From Streptomyces clavuligerus (GTDB taxonomy: Bacteria > Actinomycetota > Actinomycetes > Streptomycetales > Streptomycetaceae): DNA of 64,000 nucleotides. Of the stretch, positions 34,116-45,468 are shown one piece after another. Within the stretch, counting starts at the first letter, position 1; each line of letters starts with the position of its first letter. The position numbers and the translations under genes were made by a program. The DNA is taken from NCBI RefSeq assembly GCF_005519465.1, contig NZ_CP027858.1, positions 5,691,001 through 5,755,000 on the forward strand. Direction: 5' to 3'. The notes under the pieces were generated by a model. It did not search any database. It was not told the DNA's origin and worked only from the letters and a program-made list of their open reading frames with translations.

Positions 34116-35530
34116 CCAGCGTCGCTGAACTGGCCACATCTCTGAGGAGAGAGCTGAGCCGCTACTCTCCGGGTGAGAAACTGCCATCGAGTCGGGCGCT
34201 GGTGGAGCGCCACCGGGTCTCCCCGGTGACCGTCTCCCGGGCGCTCGCCCAGCTCACCGCCGAAGGGCTCGTCGTCACCCGGCCCGGCGCCGGGGCCTAT
34301 CGCGCCCGGCCCCGGAGCGACGCCCCCGCCGCCGGGGACACCTCCTGGCAGGAGATCGCCCTCTCCGCCGAGTCCTCGGCCGACCAGGTGCCCCGCTCCG
34401 TCGACGCCTCCGGGGTGCTCGTCACCCTCGCGGCGCCGCCGCCCGGCGTCATCGAGTTCAACGGCGGCTATCTGCCCGCCGTGCTCCAGCCCGAGCAGGC
34501 GCTCGCCGCCGCGCTCGCCCGCGCCGGACGCCGCCCCGGGGCCTGGGGACGGCCGCCCACGGAGGGCCTGCCCGAGCTGCGCGACTGGTTCGCCCGGGGC
34601 CTCGGCGGGCCGGTCGGGGCGGCCGACGTCCTCGTCACCTCGGGCGGACAGTCCGCGCTCACCTGCGCCCTGCGGGCCCTCGCCCCGCCCGGCGCGCCCG
34701 TCCTCGTCGAGTCGCCCACCTACCCCGGCATGCTCGCGATCGCCCGCGCCGCCGGACTGCGGCCGGTGCCGGTCCCGCTGGACGCCGACGGGGTGCGCCC
34801 CGACCTCCTCGCCGACGCCTTCCGGGCCACCGGCGCCCGGGTCTTCGTCTGCCAGCCGCTGTTCCACAACCCGACCGGGACGGTGCTCGCGGCGGACCGC
34901 CGCCCCGAGGTGCTGCGCATCGCCCGCGCCGCCGGTGCCTTCGTGGTCGAGGACGACTTCGCCCGGCGGCTCGCCCACGAGGACGCGGGGCCGCTGCCGG
35001 TGCCGCTCGCCGCCGAGGACCCGGACGGCGTCGTCGTCCATGTCAGCTCGCTGACGAAGGCCACCTCGCCCAGCCTGCGGGTGGGGATGCTGGCCGCGCG
35101 CGGCCCCGTGCTGGAACGGCTCCGGGCGATCCATGTCGTGGACAACTTCTTCGTCCCCCGGCCGCTCCAGGAAGCCGCCCTGGAACTGGTCGGGGCACCC
35201 GCCTGGACCCGCCATCTGCGGGCCGTGGCCGCCGAACTGCGGGTCCGCCGGGACACGATGGCCGCCGCGCTGCGGCTGCGGCTGCCCGGCTTCGCCCTGC
35301 CGCACATCCCCGCCGGCGGCTACCACCTCTGGCTCCGCCTCCCCGACGGAACGGACGAGGCCCCCCTGGTCGCCGCCGCCCTCCGCGCCGGAGTCGCCCC
35401 GGCCCCCGGCCGCCCCTACTTCTGCGCCGAGCCCCCGGCGGGCCATCTGCGGCTCAGCTTCGCCGGGGTGACGGACCTCGCGGAGATCACGGAGGGGGTG
35501 CGCAGACTCCGTACCGCCGCCGACGGGTAG
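34103..35530 (+). CDS. MocR-type regulator (GntR HTH fused to class I aminotransferase domain)
   Basis: 475 residues. Residues 1-70 form a GntR winged helix (LATSLRRELSRYSPGEKLPSSRALVERH, recognition VSPVTVSRALAQL). Residues 110-475 have the fold-type I aminotransferase layout with the PLP-binding lysine in SSLTKATSPSLRVG. MocR proteins use PLP as a sensor to control vitamin B6, GABA or transporter genes; PdxR and GabR are characterised members. The start codon has no ribosome site, consistent with leaderless translation. The divergent EamA transporter is the likely target. Confidence 0.9.
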   Translation: MHERTSVAELATSLRRELSRYSPGEKLPSSRALVERHRVSPVTVSRALAQLTAEGLVVTRPGAGAYRARPRSDAPAAGDTSWQEIALSAESSADQVPRSVDASGVLVTLAAPPPGVIEFNGGYLPAVLQPEQALAAALARAGRRPGAWGRPPTEGLPELRDWFARGLGGPVGAADVLVTSGGQSALTCALRALAPPGAPVLVESPTYPGMLAIARAAGLRPVPVPLDADGVRPDLLADAFRATGARVFVCQPLFHNPTGTVLAADRRPEVLRIARAAGAFVVEDDFARRLAHEDAGPLPVPLAAEDPDGVVVHVSSLTKATSPSLRVGMLAARGPVLERLRAIHVVDNFFVPRPLQEAALELVGAPAWTRHLRAVAAELRVRRDTMAAALRLRLPGFALPHIPAGGYHLWLRLPDGTDEAPLVAAALRAGVAPAPGRPYFCAEPPAGHLRLSFAGVTDLAEITEGVRRLRTAADG

Positions 35531-35779
35531 CCGGGGCGGCCCGGTTAGGAGGTGCCGTTCCCCTGGCACTGTCCGCCGTCCGGCCGGCCGGGCATCTCCC
35601 GTTCGCCACGGCATCGCACGGGGTGAGAAGGCGGCCCCCGCGGCCGGGGCGCGCCTCCTCGCTGCGCCGGGCCCGCGGGGGACAGGGCCGGGGGTCCTTC
35701 CGGAGGGGAGCGCCGTACCGGGCGGTGCCGGCCCGGCCGGGCCGGGGGCTCCCGGCCACCGCCGGGGCGGCCCCGCTGA

Positions 35780-39001
<3,222 letters not shown>

Positions 39002-39027
39002 CACCCGCCGGGAGCCCTTCGTTCCCC

Positions 39028-39063
39028 GACGCGCCCCCGCGCCGCCACGGCCGGGGGCGCGTC
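39028..39063 (+). terminator. Terminator of icd
   Basis: GACGCGCCCCCG (39028-39039) pairs perfectly with CGGGGGCGCGTC (39052-39063), 12-nt loop, 27 nt after the stop. Confidence 0.8.
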
Positions 39064-39064
39064 C

Positions 39065-39154
39065 CCGTCTCCCGGTACGTTCCTGTCTCCCGGTAGGTCC
39101 CTGTCTCCCGGTACGTTCCCGTCTCCCGGTACGTCCCCGTCTCCCGGCAGGTCC
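39065..39154. repeat. 18-bp minisatellite, five tandem copies
   Basis: Units at 39065, 39083, 39101, 39119 and 39137 follow the consensus CCGTCTCCCGGTACGTCC with one to four changes each. It fills the convergent gap between icd and the FAD oxidoreductase and ends 12 nt before the oxidoreductase stop. Confidence 0.95.
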
Positions 39155-39166
39155 CGGCGCGTCCGC

Positions 39167-40618
39167 TCAGCGGCGTGTGCCCCCGCCCACCAGCAGGGCA
39201 CGTTCCTCGGCGGTCAGCGGCGGCCCGCTCAGCGGGGGCCGCCGGGGCCCCAGCGCCGTCGCCAGCACCACGGACGGAACCATCAGCCGGCTCCGGCTGG
39301 CCTGCAAGGAGGTGACGTCGGTGAACTTCCGCGTCACCAGGAAGCTGCCCGCCGCCGTCCGCAGCATCCGGTCCACATAACGGGCCAGCAGCCGGTCCAC
39401 CGACCCCGGCGGGCCGCCCACCGCCCCCGGGTAGAAGATGTCCTGCCCGGTCGCGAGATCCCAGGCCGCCGAGGCGTGCCGGGCGATGTCGCGCTGGACC
39501 CGGCGGGCGAACCGGGGGTCGCCGAGCCCGGTGGTCAGCAACTGCCCGCGCAGGGCCGCCGCCCCCTGCGCCGCGACGGCCATGCCGTGCCCGTACACCG
39601 GGTTGAGGGCGGCGACGGCGTCCCCGACCACGACGAACCGCTCCGGCCAGGTCCCCGCCTTCTCGTAGTAGCGGCGGACATTGCGGGTGCTGCGGCTGAT
39701 CGCCACATCCCCGACCGGTTCGAGCCCGGATATCAGATCCGCGATGATCGGGTGCCGCAGCCCGCGCAGAAAGGGCTCGAACTCCCGGGGGTCCCTGCGG
39801 GGTTCACCGCCCCGCGTCCCGGAGGCCGTCACCAGCCACTGGCCGTTCTCGACGGGCAGCAGGCTCGCGCTCCGGCCGGGACGGCCGGTGTGCGCGTCCG
39901 CGCTGACACTGACGAGCGGGAAGCGGTCGATGCCCGCCGGGGCGCGGAACAGGCGGCTCGCGTACACCAGACCGGAGTCCACGACCCGCTGGGCCACCGG
40001 GCCCGCGCCCAGCCCGGCGAGGAACCACGGGGACCGGGACGCCCGGCCGCTCGCGTCCACCACCAGCTCCGCCTCGATCTTCTCCTCGGCGCCGTCGTCC
40101 CGCCGGACGACCACCCCCGTGACCCGCCGGGCACATCCGAGCAGCCCCACGGCCCGGGTGCGCTCCAGCACCGTCACCCCCGCCCCGCCCCTTCCCGCCG
40201 CCCCGTCCCCGCCCAGCACCTGCGCGCGGACCACCGCGTCCAGCAGATCCCGGCCGCACGCGATCACGAAGTGGGTGTCGCGCTCCCAGCGCCGCAGCCA
40301 GCCCTGGGAGCTGTACGCGAGGACGTCCGTCGGTACGGGTATCCGGCGCGCCCCCGCCGCCAGCCAGCGCTCCGTGGTCCCGGGGAGCAGACTCTCCACC
40401 GCCCGGACGCCCCCGCTCCACAGCACATGGACATGCCCCGCCTGCGGCAGCCCCCGCCGGGGCGCGGGCCCCACCGGCAACTCGTCGGGCTCCACCACCA
40501 GGATCTCCCCGGCCGTGCCCCGCAGCGCCGCCGCCGCCAGCATCCCCGCCAACCCCCCGCCGATGACGACGGCACGCACACCCACGGCGTGAACGGGAAA
40601 CGTGATCAGCTCGGTCAT
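39167..40618 (-). CDS. FAD-dependent oxidoreductase (flavoprotein monooxygenase/halogenase-like)
   Basis: 483 residues. The N-terminal dinucleotide site VVIGGGLAGMLAAAAL (about 17-32), central RASRSPWFLAGLG and the flavin motif FVVVGDAVAALNPVYGHGM (about 355) place it in the FAD-binding_3/tryptophan halogenase-like superfamily. Halogenase-specific WxWxIP is not seen, so hydroxylation or another oxidation is more likely. Substrate unknown. It lies 170 nt downstream of a membrane protein gene on the same strand; both may be one unit. The start ATG has GGGAG about 11 nt upstream. Confidence 0.82.
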   Translation of the reverse strand: MTELITFPVHAVGVRAVVIGGGLAGMLAAAALRGTAGEILVVEPDELPVGPAPRRGLPQAGHVHVLWSGGVRAVESLLPGTTERWLAAGARRIPVPTDVLAYSSQGWLRRWERDTHFVIACGRDLLDAVVRAQVLGGDGAAGRGGAGVTVLERTRAVGLLGCARRVTGVVVRRDDGAEEKIEAELVVDASGRASRSPWFLAGLGAGPVAQRVVDSGLVYASRLFRAPAGIDRFPLVSVSADAHTGRPGRSASLLPVENGQWLVTASGTRGGEPRRDPREFEPFLRGLRHPIIADLISGLEPVGDVAISRSTRNVRRYYEKAGTWPERFVVVGDAVAALNPVYGHGMAVAAQGAAALRGQLLTTGLGDPRFARRVQRDIARHASAAWDLATGQDIFYPGAVGGPPGSVDRLLARYVDRMLRTAAGSFLVTRKFTDVTSLQASRSRLMVPSVVLATALGPRRPPLSGPPLTAEERALLVGGGTRR

Positions 40619-40788
40619 AGGACGACACTCCCGGTGTGTACTGGCAGGCCGACGGTGCGACAACCCACGGGCGATGACGGCGGTACGGGCAGTACAGGTG
40701 GTGCAGGAGAGGTTGAACGAGTGGTGGGGGAACCGGGTGGAACGGCCGCCCCGGCCGTGCGCCCGCGGTGGTGGACCGGGGTCGCCGG

Positions 40789-41976
40789 TCACAAACGGAG
40801 CCCCGCCCCACGGCGCCGCGACCCCCGGCCGTCCCGGTGCGCCATGGCCCGCAGCGCCCGTGAGATCCGTACGAGGTCGCGGGACTCGTCCCCCGCCCCC
40901 TCCTGGAGCGCGCGCGAGGCGGCGATGACCCGGCGGCCCGGATCGGCGCGGAACGCCTCCAGCGCGGTCACCATCATCACGGCGTCGGCCCGTGCCTCCG
41001 CCTCCTCGGGCGCGGCGCCCCCGGCCGCCTCCCGGGCCACCGAGTCCGCGCGTGCCCCGAAGTCGAAGTAGGGGTTCAGGGTCAGCAGGGCGTCATGGAT
41101 GTCCCGCTCCCGCTGGAGCAGCCGGATGCCCGCGCCCGCCAGCGAGGACCGCCCCGGTCCGCCCCCCGCGCCCCCGGCCGCGACCCCCCGCAGCAGCCGC
41201 CACAGCGGCCCCAGCCGGCAGAACCGGCACCAGTCCCGCCACAGCCCGTCCAGCCGCTGCACCACCAGCGGCATCCCGATGCCGAACGCGATGAAGAACG
41301 ACGCCACCGACACCAGCGGGCGCGCCGCGTCCGTGCTGAGCGTGTCCCAGTCGCCGCCCGCCCAGTGCGCCCCGAGCGCGGCGAACTTGGCCACGTCGTA
41401 GAGGACGGTGAGCAGATAGCCGTACACCATCAGCAGCAGACCCGCCCGCAGCACCCCGGAGACATCGCGCGACCAGCGCCAGCACAGGAACGTCATCACC
41501 AGGGAGGACACCGAGTGGGTCAGCAGATAGAGAACGATCATCTCGCGGATGTACGGCGTGCTCGCGTAGTACGTGTCGAGGTCGCGCAGCCGCTCGACGG
41601 GGGCGTCGCCCAGGACGAAGAGCGTCACCAGCGCGACGACGATCAGTCCGTAGACGGCCAGACACAGGCGCGTCGCCCGGCGGATGTCCTCCGGGGTGCC
41701 GCCCCGCCAGTTGATGAGCAGGACGACACACGCCCCGCAGAAGGCGGTGAGCAGCGAGTACACCAGCGGGGCCGCGACATTGGGCACACCCGTCAGCCGG
41801 TTGACCGCCTCGATCGTGGGGATCGCCCCGAAGAAGAACACGCCCGTCGCCGTCGCCAGCAGGACGACGACGGCGCGCAGCATCGGGTCCCGGGGGTTGC
41901 GCAGCAGGGCGGGGAGCCGCAGCAGCAGGGCTGCCGTGCCGAGGGCGGCGGGCACATAGAAGCTGAGGTCCGACAT
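40789..41976 (-). CDS. MAB_1171c-like polytopic membrane protein
   Basis: 395 residues. Seven hydrophobic helices in the first 245 residues (starting SFYVPAALGTAALLLRLPALL) and a soluble C-terminal part with ERDIHDALLTLNPYFDF and ADAVMMVTALEAFRAD match the actinobacterial family annotated as MAB_1171c putative transporter. Function is unknown; members often neighbour XRE regulators or oxidoreductases. Start ATG at 41976 has no clear ribosome site. Upstream is a long gap without a gene. Confidence 0.72.
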   Translation of the reverse strand: MSDLSFYVPAALGTAALLLRLPALLRNPRDPMLRAVVVLLATATGVFFFGAIPTIEAVNRLTGVPNVAAPLVYSLLTAFCGACVVLLINWRGGTPEDIRRATRLCLAVYGLIVVALVTLFVLGDAPVERLRDLDTYYASTPYIREMIVLYLLTHSVSSLVMTFLCWRWSRDVSGVLRAGLLLMVYGYLLTVLYDVAKFAALGAHWAGGDWDTLSTDAARPLVSVASFFIAFGIGMPLVVQRLDGLWRDWCRFCRLGPLWRLLRGVAAGGAGGGPGRSSLAGAGIRLLQRERDIHDALLTLNPYFDFGARADSVAREAAGGAAPEEAEARADAVMMVTALEAFRADPGRRVIAASRALQEGAGDESRDLVRISRALRAMAHRDGRGSRRRGAGLRL

Positions 41977-42491
41977 CTCAGCGCCGGGCGGCTCTGCGGC
42001 ACGGCACAAGGCGGCCCGTGCCCCCCGCCCCGAGGGGGCGCGGCCGTGGTCCGCGTGTGCGATACGTGGTCAGCCGTCCGGACACCGCTCTCTCCCCGCA
42101 GCGCTCGCCGCTCCGCCTCCGGTCAACGGACCCGTGGGCCTTTCCCCCTGACGGCCGGTCCGGTTCCGCCCCGTCCCCCGGTCGAACATTAGTACCTGCG
42201 GACCCGCTCGTCATCGACACCCTCCGCCGGGCCCGGCGGTCAGTGTCCCCGCTCCGGCCCCGCTCCACCGCCCGTCCGCTTCCCCACGCCGCCGGGGGCT
42301 TCCGTACGCCCCCGGACCGGGGGCCGGACCTCGGCGGCCCCCTACCCGTCATACCTGAGAGCTACCTGACGAGTGGGCTCTCCAGCGGGACGAGGACGAC
42401 GGCGTCCGCTCCCTAGGTTCGTGGTGAACCCGACTCGTCGGGCCGCTTGTTCCACCGGCCCGCGAGTGCCCCGCCGTACGGAAGGACTCCC
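41977..42491. other. Gene-free interval, divergent promoters
   Basis: 515 nt between divergent genes. I find no ORF with coding character. It has a locally A/T-richer spot AACATTAGTACC (42187-42198) and, 140 nt before the DUF1023 gene, two direct ACCTGA words in CATACCTGAGAGCTACCTGA (42351-42370), possible promoter or operator sequences. Confidence 0.4.
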
Positions 42492-43451
42492 ATGGCGCCC
42501 CGCATCCGCCGCCGCCCGCTGCGCGCCCTGCTCACCGCGTTCGTGATCGCGTCGGTCGCGGTGCCCGTGGCCGGTGCGGCCCGTCCCGGAGCGGTGCCCG
42601 CCCCCGCTCCGGCGGTGCTCGCGCCCCTCGGGGACGCGGACCCCGCCGCGCTCGGTGAGCGGTACGCCGCCGTCCGCGCGGACATCCGGGCCGCCGAACG
42701 GACGGCGGCCGGGCACGGCGACCGGCGGCGGGCGGCGGTCCTGCGGGGGCTCGCCGGGTCCGGGCGGACGTTCCTCTCCTTCGACGGCCGCGACGGTGGG
42801 CGGACCGCCGAGGTCATCGGCGATCTGGCGGGCGCGGAACGGGTCGCGGTCCTGGTGCCCGGCGCCGACACCAGCCTCGACACCTACGCGCGGTTCCACG
42901 AGGGCGCCGTCGCGCTCCGGCGCGAACTGCCCGCCCGGTCCGTCGTCGTGGCCTGGCTCGGCTACCGGACCCCCGCGACCGTGAGCACCGAGACCCTCAC
43001 CGCCGACCGCGCCGAGCGGGCCGCGCCCGCGCTGCGCGGCTTCGTCCGCGAGCTGTCCGGGGCGCTGCCGTCCGCCAGGGTCTCCGTGCTGTGCCACTCC
43101 TACGGCTCCGTGGTCTGCGCGGAGGCGGCGCCGGGGCTGCCCGCCGCGCATCTGGTGCTGTACGGCAGCCCCGGCACCGGCGCGGACCACCGTGACCGGC
43201 TCAGGACCGGGGCCACGGTCTGGGCGGGGCGCGGCACCGGCGACTGGATCGCGGCCGTTCCGCACACCCGGGTGCGGCTGCCGTTCACGACGGTCGGCTT
43301 CGGCACCGATCCGGTGTCCGACGCGTTCGGCGCCCAGGTCTTCGACGCGGGTACGGCGGGCCACGCGGACTACTTGCGCCCGCGGTCGCTGTCCCTGACG
43401 AACATCGCCCGCATCGTCTCCGACCGGGCCTCGCCCCACCGGGATGCGTAG
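42492..43451 (+). CDS. Exported alpha/beta hydrolase (DUF1023)
   Basis: 319 residues with a signal peptide (RIRRRPLRALLTAFVIASVA, cleavage near AGAARP). The alpha/beta-hydrolase nucleophile elbow appears as CHSYGS, with VLVPGADTSLDTYARFHEGA before it; the fold matches DUF1023, common in actinobacteria. Likely an extracellular esterase or lipase, substrate unknown. ATG 42492 has GAAGGA six nt upstream. Confidence 0.82.
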   Translation: MAPRIRRRPLRALLTAFVIASVAVPVAGAARPGAVPAPAPAVLAPLGDADPAALGERYAAVRADIRAAERTAAGHGDRRRAAVLRGLAGSGRTFLSFDGRDGGRTAEVIGDLAGAERVAVLVPGADTSLDTYARFHEGAVALRRELPARSVVVAWLGYRTPATVSTETLTADRAERAAPALRGFVRELSGALPSARVSVLCHSYGSVVCAEAAPGLPAAHLVLYGSPGTGADHRDRLRTGATVWAGRGTGDWIAAVPHTRVRLPFTTVGFGTDPVSDAFGAQVFDAGTAGHADYLRPRSLSLTNIARIVSDRASPHRDA

Positions 43452-43815
43452 GCCGCCCACTCCCGCGGGGCGGGGGCGGGCCCACCTCGCGCGGGAGGGC
43501 CCGTGGCTCCCCCTTCCCCCCTGGGGCGGGGTGTGCCCCCTGCGCGCGGGAGGGACCTGCGGCGTTCCCCTGCCCCCGGGCGGGACGGTACCCACTTCCC
43601 GCACCGGGCGGGCTGGTCCCCGGTGGGGTGCAGGGTCGTCCCCCTGGCGGGACCCGAGGGCTGTCCGTCTCCCACCGGGCGGGGGTGTGCCCGCTACGTG
43701 CGGGAGGGGCCTGCGGCTCCCCCTTCCCACCGGGCGGGGGTGTGCCCCCTTCCGGCACCGAGTGGGCCGTCTGCCCGTGGTGGGGGGTGCAGGGTCGTCC
43801 CCGGAAGGGACCGGC
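43452..43815. repeat. GC-rich degenerate repeat tract
   Basis: Imperfect copies of a module of roughly 45-50 nt, CGGGAGGGGCCTGCGGC followed by TCCCCCTTCCCACCGGGCGGGGGTGTGCCC, recur at about 43489, 43539, 43660 and 43712. A GTGGGGTGCAGGGTCGTCCCC word occurs at about 43623 and 43780. All reading frames through it are repeat-driven and not convincing genes. Confidence 0.7.
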
Positions 43816-43922
43816 GGAGAACCGCCCGCGCCTGGACGTCGGACGTCCGGTCTGCCGGCCCTGAGGAGTCGAGCCCGGAGGCCCCCACACCCCGCACCCG
43901 ACGACCGACCCGAGCACAACAA

Positions 43923-44096
43923 GCCCGTCCGGCGTTTGAGGACGGACCCCGCACCAACGGAAAACCTCACGCGCAAGCCGACGGCCCCCGCGCGGGCCCG
44001 TTGTCGGGGGCCAGCCCCCGAACCCCCGCGCCTCAATCGCCGGCGAGGCTGGATTTTGCCCCCCGCTCCTCAAACGCCGGAGGGGCTGACTTTCAG
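43923..44096. repeat. REP-like elements with CGGCGTTTGAGG core
   Basis: One copy on the plus strand (GCCCGTCCGGCGTTTGAGGA, 43923-43942) and two tandem copies on the minus strand (44024-44059 and 44060-44096, sharing CCCCG-CTCAA-CGCCGG-GGCT). The core is familiar from many Streptomyces intergenic regions. The remaining bases to the acyltransferase gene at 44313 show no gene. Confidence 0.7.
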
Positions 44097-44312
44097 GCAC
44101 CCCACGGGGCTTGATTGCGCGCGGGCCGATCTCCCCCAGAGAGGGGCACCCCCAAGGGGCTGAAATACCGGCTGACCCGCAAGCCGACGGCCACAGGCCA
44201 ACCACCCCGGCCCGGACGGCTGTCCGTGCCCCACCCCCCACCGCGGACCCCCACCCCACCGATCCCGTACCCACGGCCCGAGCACAGCAGACCCGCCCCG
44301 AAAGGAGCCCCC

Positions 44313-45458
44313 ATGCACCACCACCCCACCCCACCCGACGGCAGGGACACCGCGCTCGACGCACTGCGGGCGCTGGCCATCGGCGGGGTCGTCCTGGGGC
44401 ACTGGCTGGTGACGGCGCTGGTCGTCGACAGCGGCGCGGTGCGGGTCGTCAGCCCGCTGAGCGGGATGCCGGAGCTGGCACCGGTCTCCTGGCTGCTGCA
44501 AACGCTCGCGCTGTTCTTCCTCGTCGCGGGCCGCGTCGCCACCCGGAGCCACGCGCGGGCCCTCGCCCGGGGCGTGACCCACCGTCAGTGGACGCTCTCC
44601 CGGCTGGCCCGGTTCTGCCGCCCCCTCGGCGCCGTCCTCGCGCTCTGGACCGTCGTCGCCGGGGCGATGCTCGTCGGCGGCGCGGGCCAGACCACCGTAC
44701 GGGCCCTCGTCTCCCTGGTGCTGACGCCGCTGTGGTTCCTGCTCGTCCTCGCCGGGCTCACGGCCGTGACCCCGCTGCTCGCCCGGCTCCACCCGCTGTG
44801 GCCGTTCGCCGTCGTCGTCTACGCCGACCTCGTCCGCTTCGGTTTCGACGGGCCCGCCGAGGCGGGCTGGACCACCGTGGCGGCGGGCTGGATGGTCCCG
44901 TACTGCCTGGGCGCCCTCTGGGAGCGCGGCGGCGTCCGCGAGCGGACGGCGGGAGGGGTCCTGCTCGTCCTCGGGGCCGCCGCCACCGCGCTGCTCATAC
45001 TCCGCGCCGGATATCCGGCGGCCATGGTCGGGGTGCCCGGCGCGGACACATCGAACCTCAGCCCGTCGCCGACGCTCGCGGCCGTCACGTTCGGCCTCGC
45101 CCAGTGCGGGGCGGCCCTGCTGCTGGCCGGCCCGCTCCGCCGCGCCCTGCGCGGGCCCCGGCTGCGGACGGCGGTGGCCCTGGTCAATGGGCGCGCGATG
45201 GCGTTCTTCCTCTGGCACCAGACCGCGATGATCGCGGTGACCGCCCTCGGACTGCTCACGGGCGACGCGCTCCCCGGGCTGCACACCGCGCCCGACGACC
45301 CCGGCTGGGTGGTCGCGCGCCTCGGCTGGCTGCCGCTGTTCGCCGTGGCGCTCGCGGTGTGTCTGACGGCCTTCCAGGCCGGGGAGCACCCCGCGCCCGC
45401 CCCGGGCCCCGAGTGCTCCCCGAAGGTCCCGGCCCCACGCGGGACCGGCCGTGCCTAG
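44313..45458 (+). CDS. Acyltransferase-3 family membrane protein
   Basis: 381 residues with about ten membrane helices. The N-terminal LDALRALAIGGVVLGHWLVT and the late ALVNGRAMAFFLWHQTAM carry the conserved Arg/His features of acyltransferase_3 (OafA/NodX) proteins, which acylate sugars or other exported molecules at the membrane. Substrate unknown. ATG at 44313 has AAAGGAG six nt upstream. Its stop codon lies within the -10 of the following histidine kinase. Confidence 0.87.
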   Translation: MHHHPTPPDGRDTALDALRALAIGGVVLGHWLVTALVVDSGAVRVVSPLSGMPELAPVSWLLQTLALFFLVAGRVATRSHARALARGVTHRQWTLSRLARFCRPLGAVLALWTVVAGAMLVGGAGQTTVRALVSLVLTPLWFLLVLAGLTAVTPLLARLHPLWPFAVVVYADLVRFGFDGPAEAGWTTVAAGWMVPYCLGALWERGGVRERTAGGVLLVLGAAATALLILRAGYPAAMVGVPGADTSNLSPSPTLAAVTFGLAQCGAALLLAGPLRRALRGPRLRTAVALVNGRAMAFFLWHQTAMIAVTALGLLTGDALPGLHTAPDDPGWVVARLGWLPLFAVALAVCLTAFQAGEHPAPAPGPECSPKVPAPRGTGRA

Positions 45459-45468
45459 AGTGGACCGA

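Noticed and set aside
39065..39154. CRISPR array
   Set aside because: The 18-bp units are directly adjacent with no unique spacers, and no cas genes are present.
39167..41976. Part of an antibiotic biosynthetic gene cluster because of the flavoprotein monooxygenase
   Set aside because: No polyketide, peptide or terpene synthase or tailoring set is nearby; surrounding genes are housekeeping.
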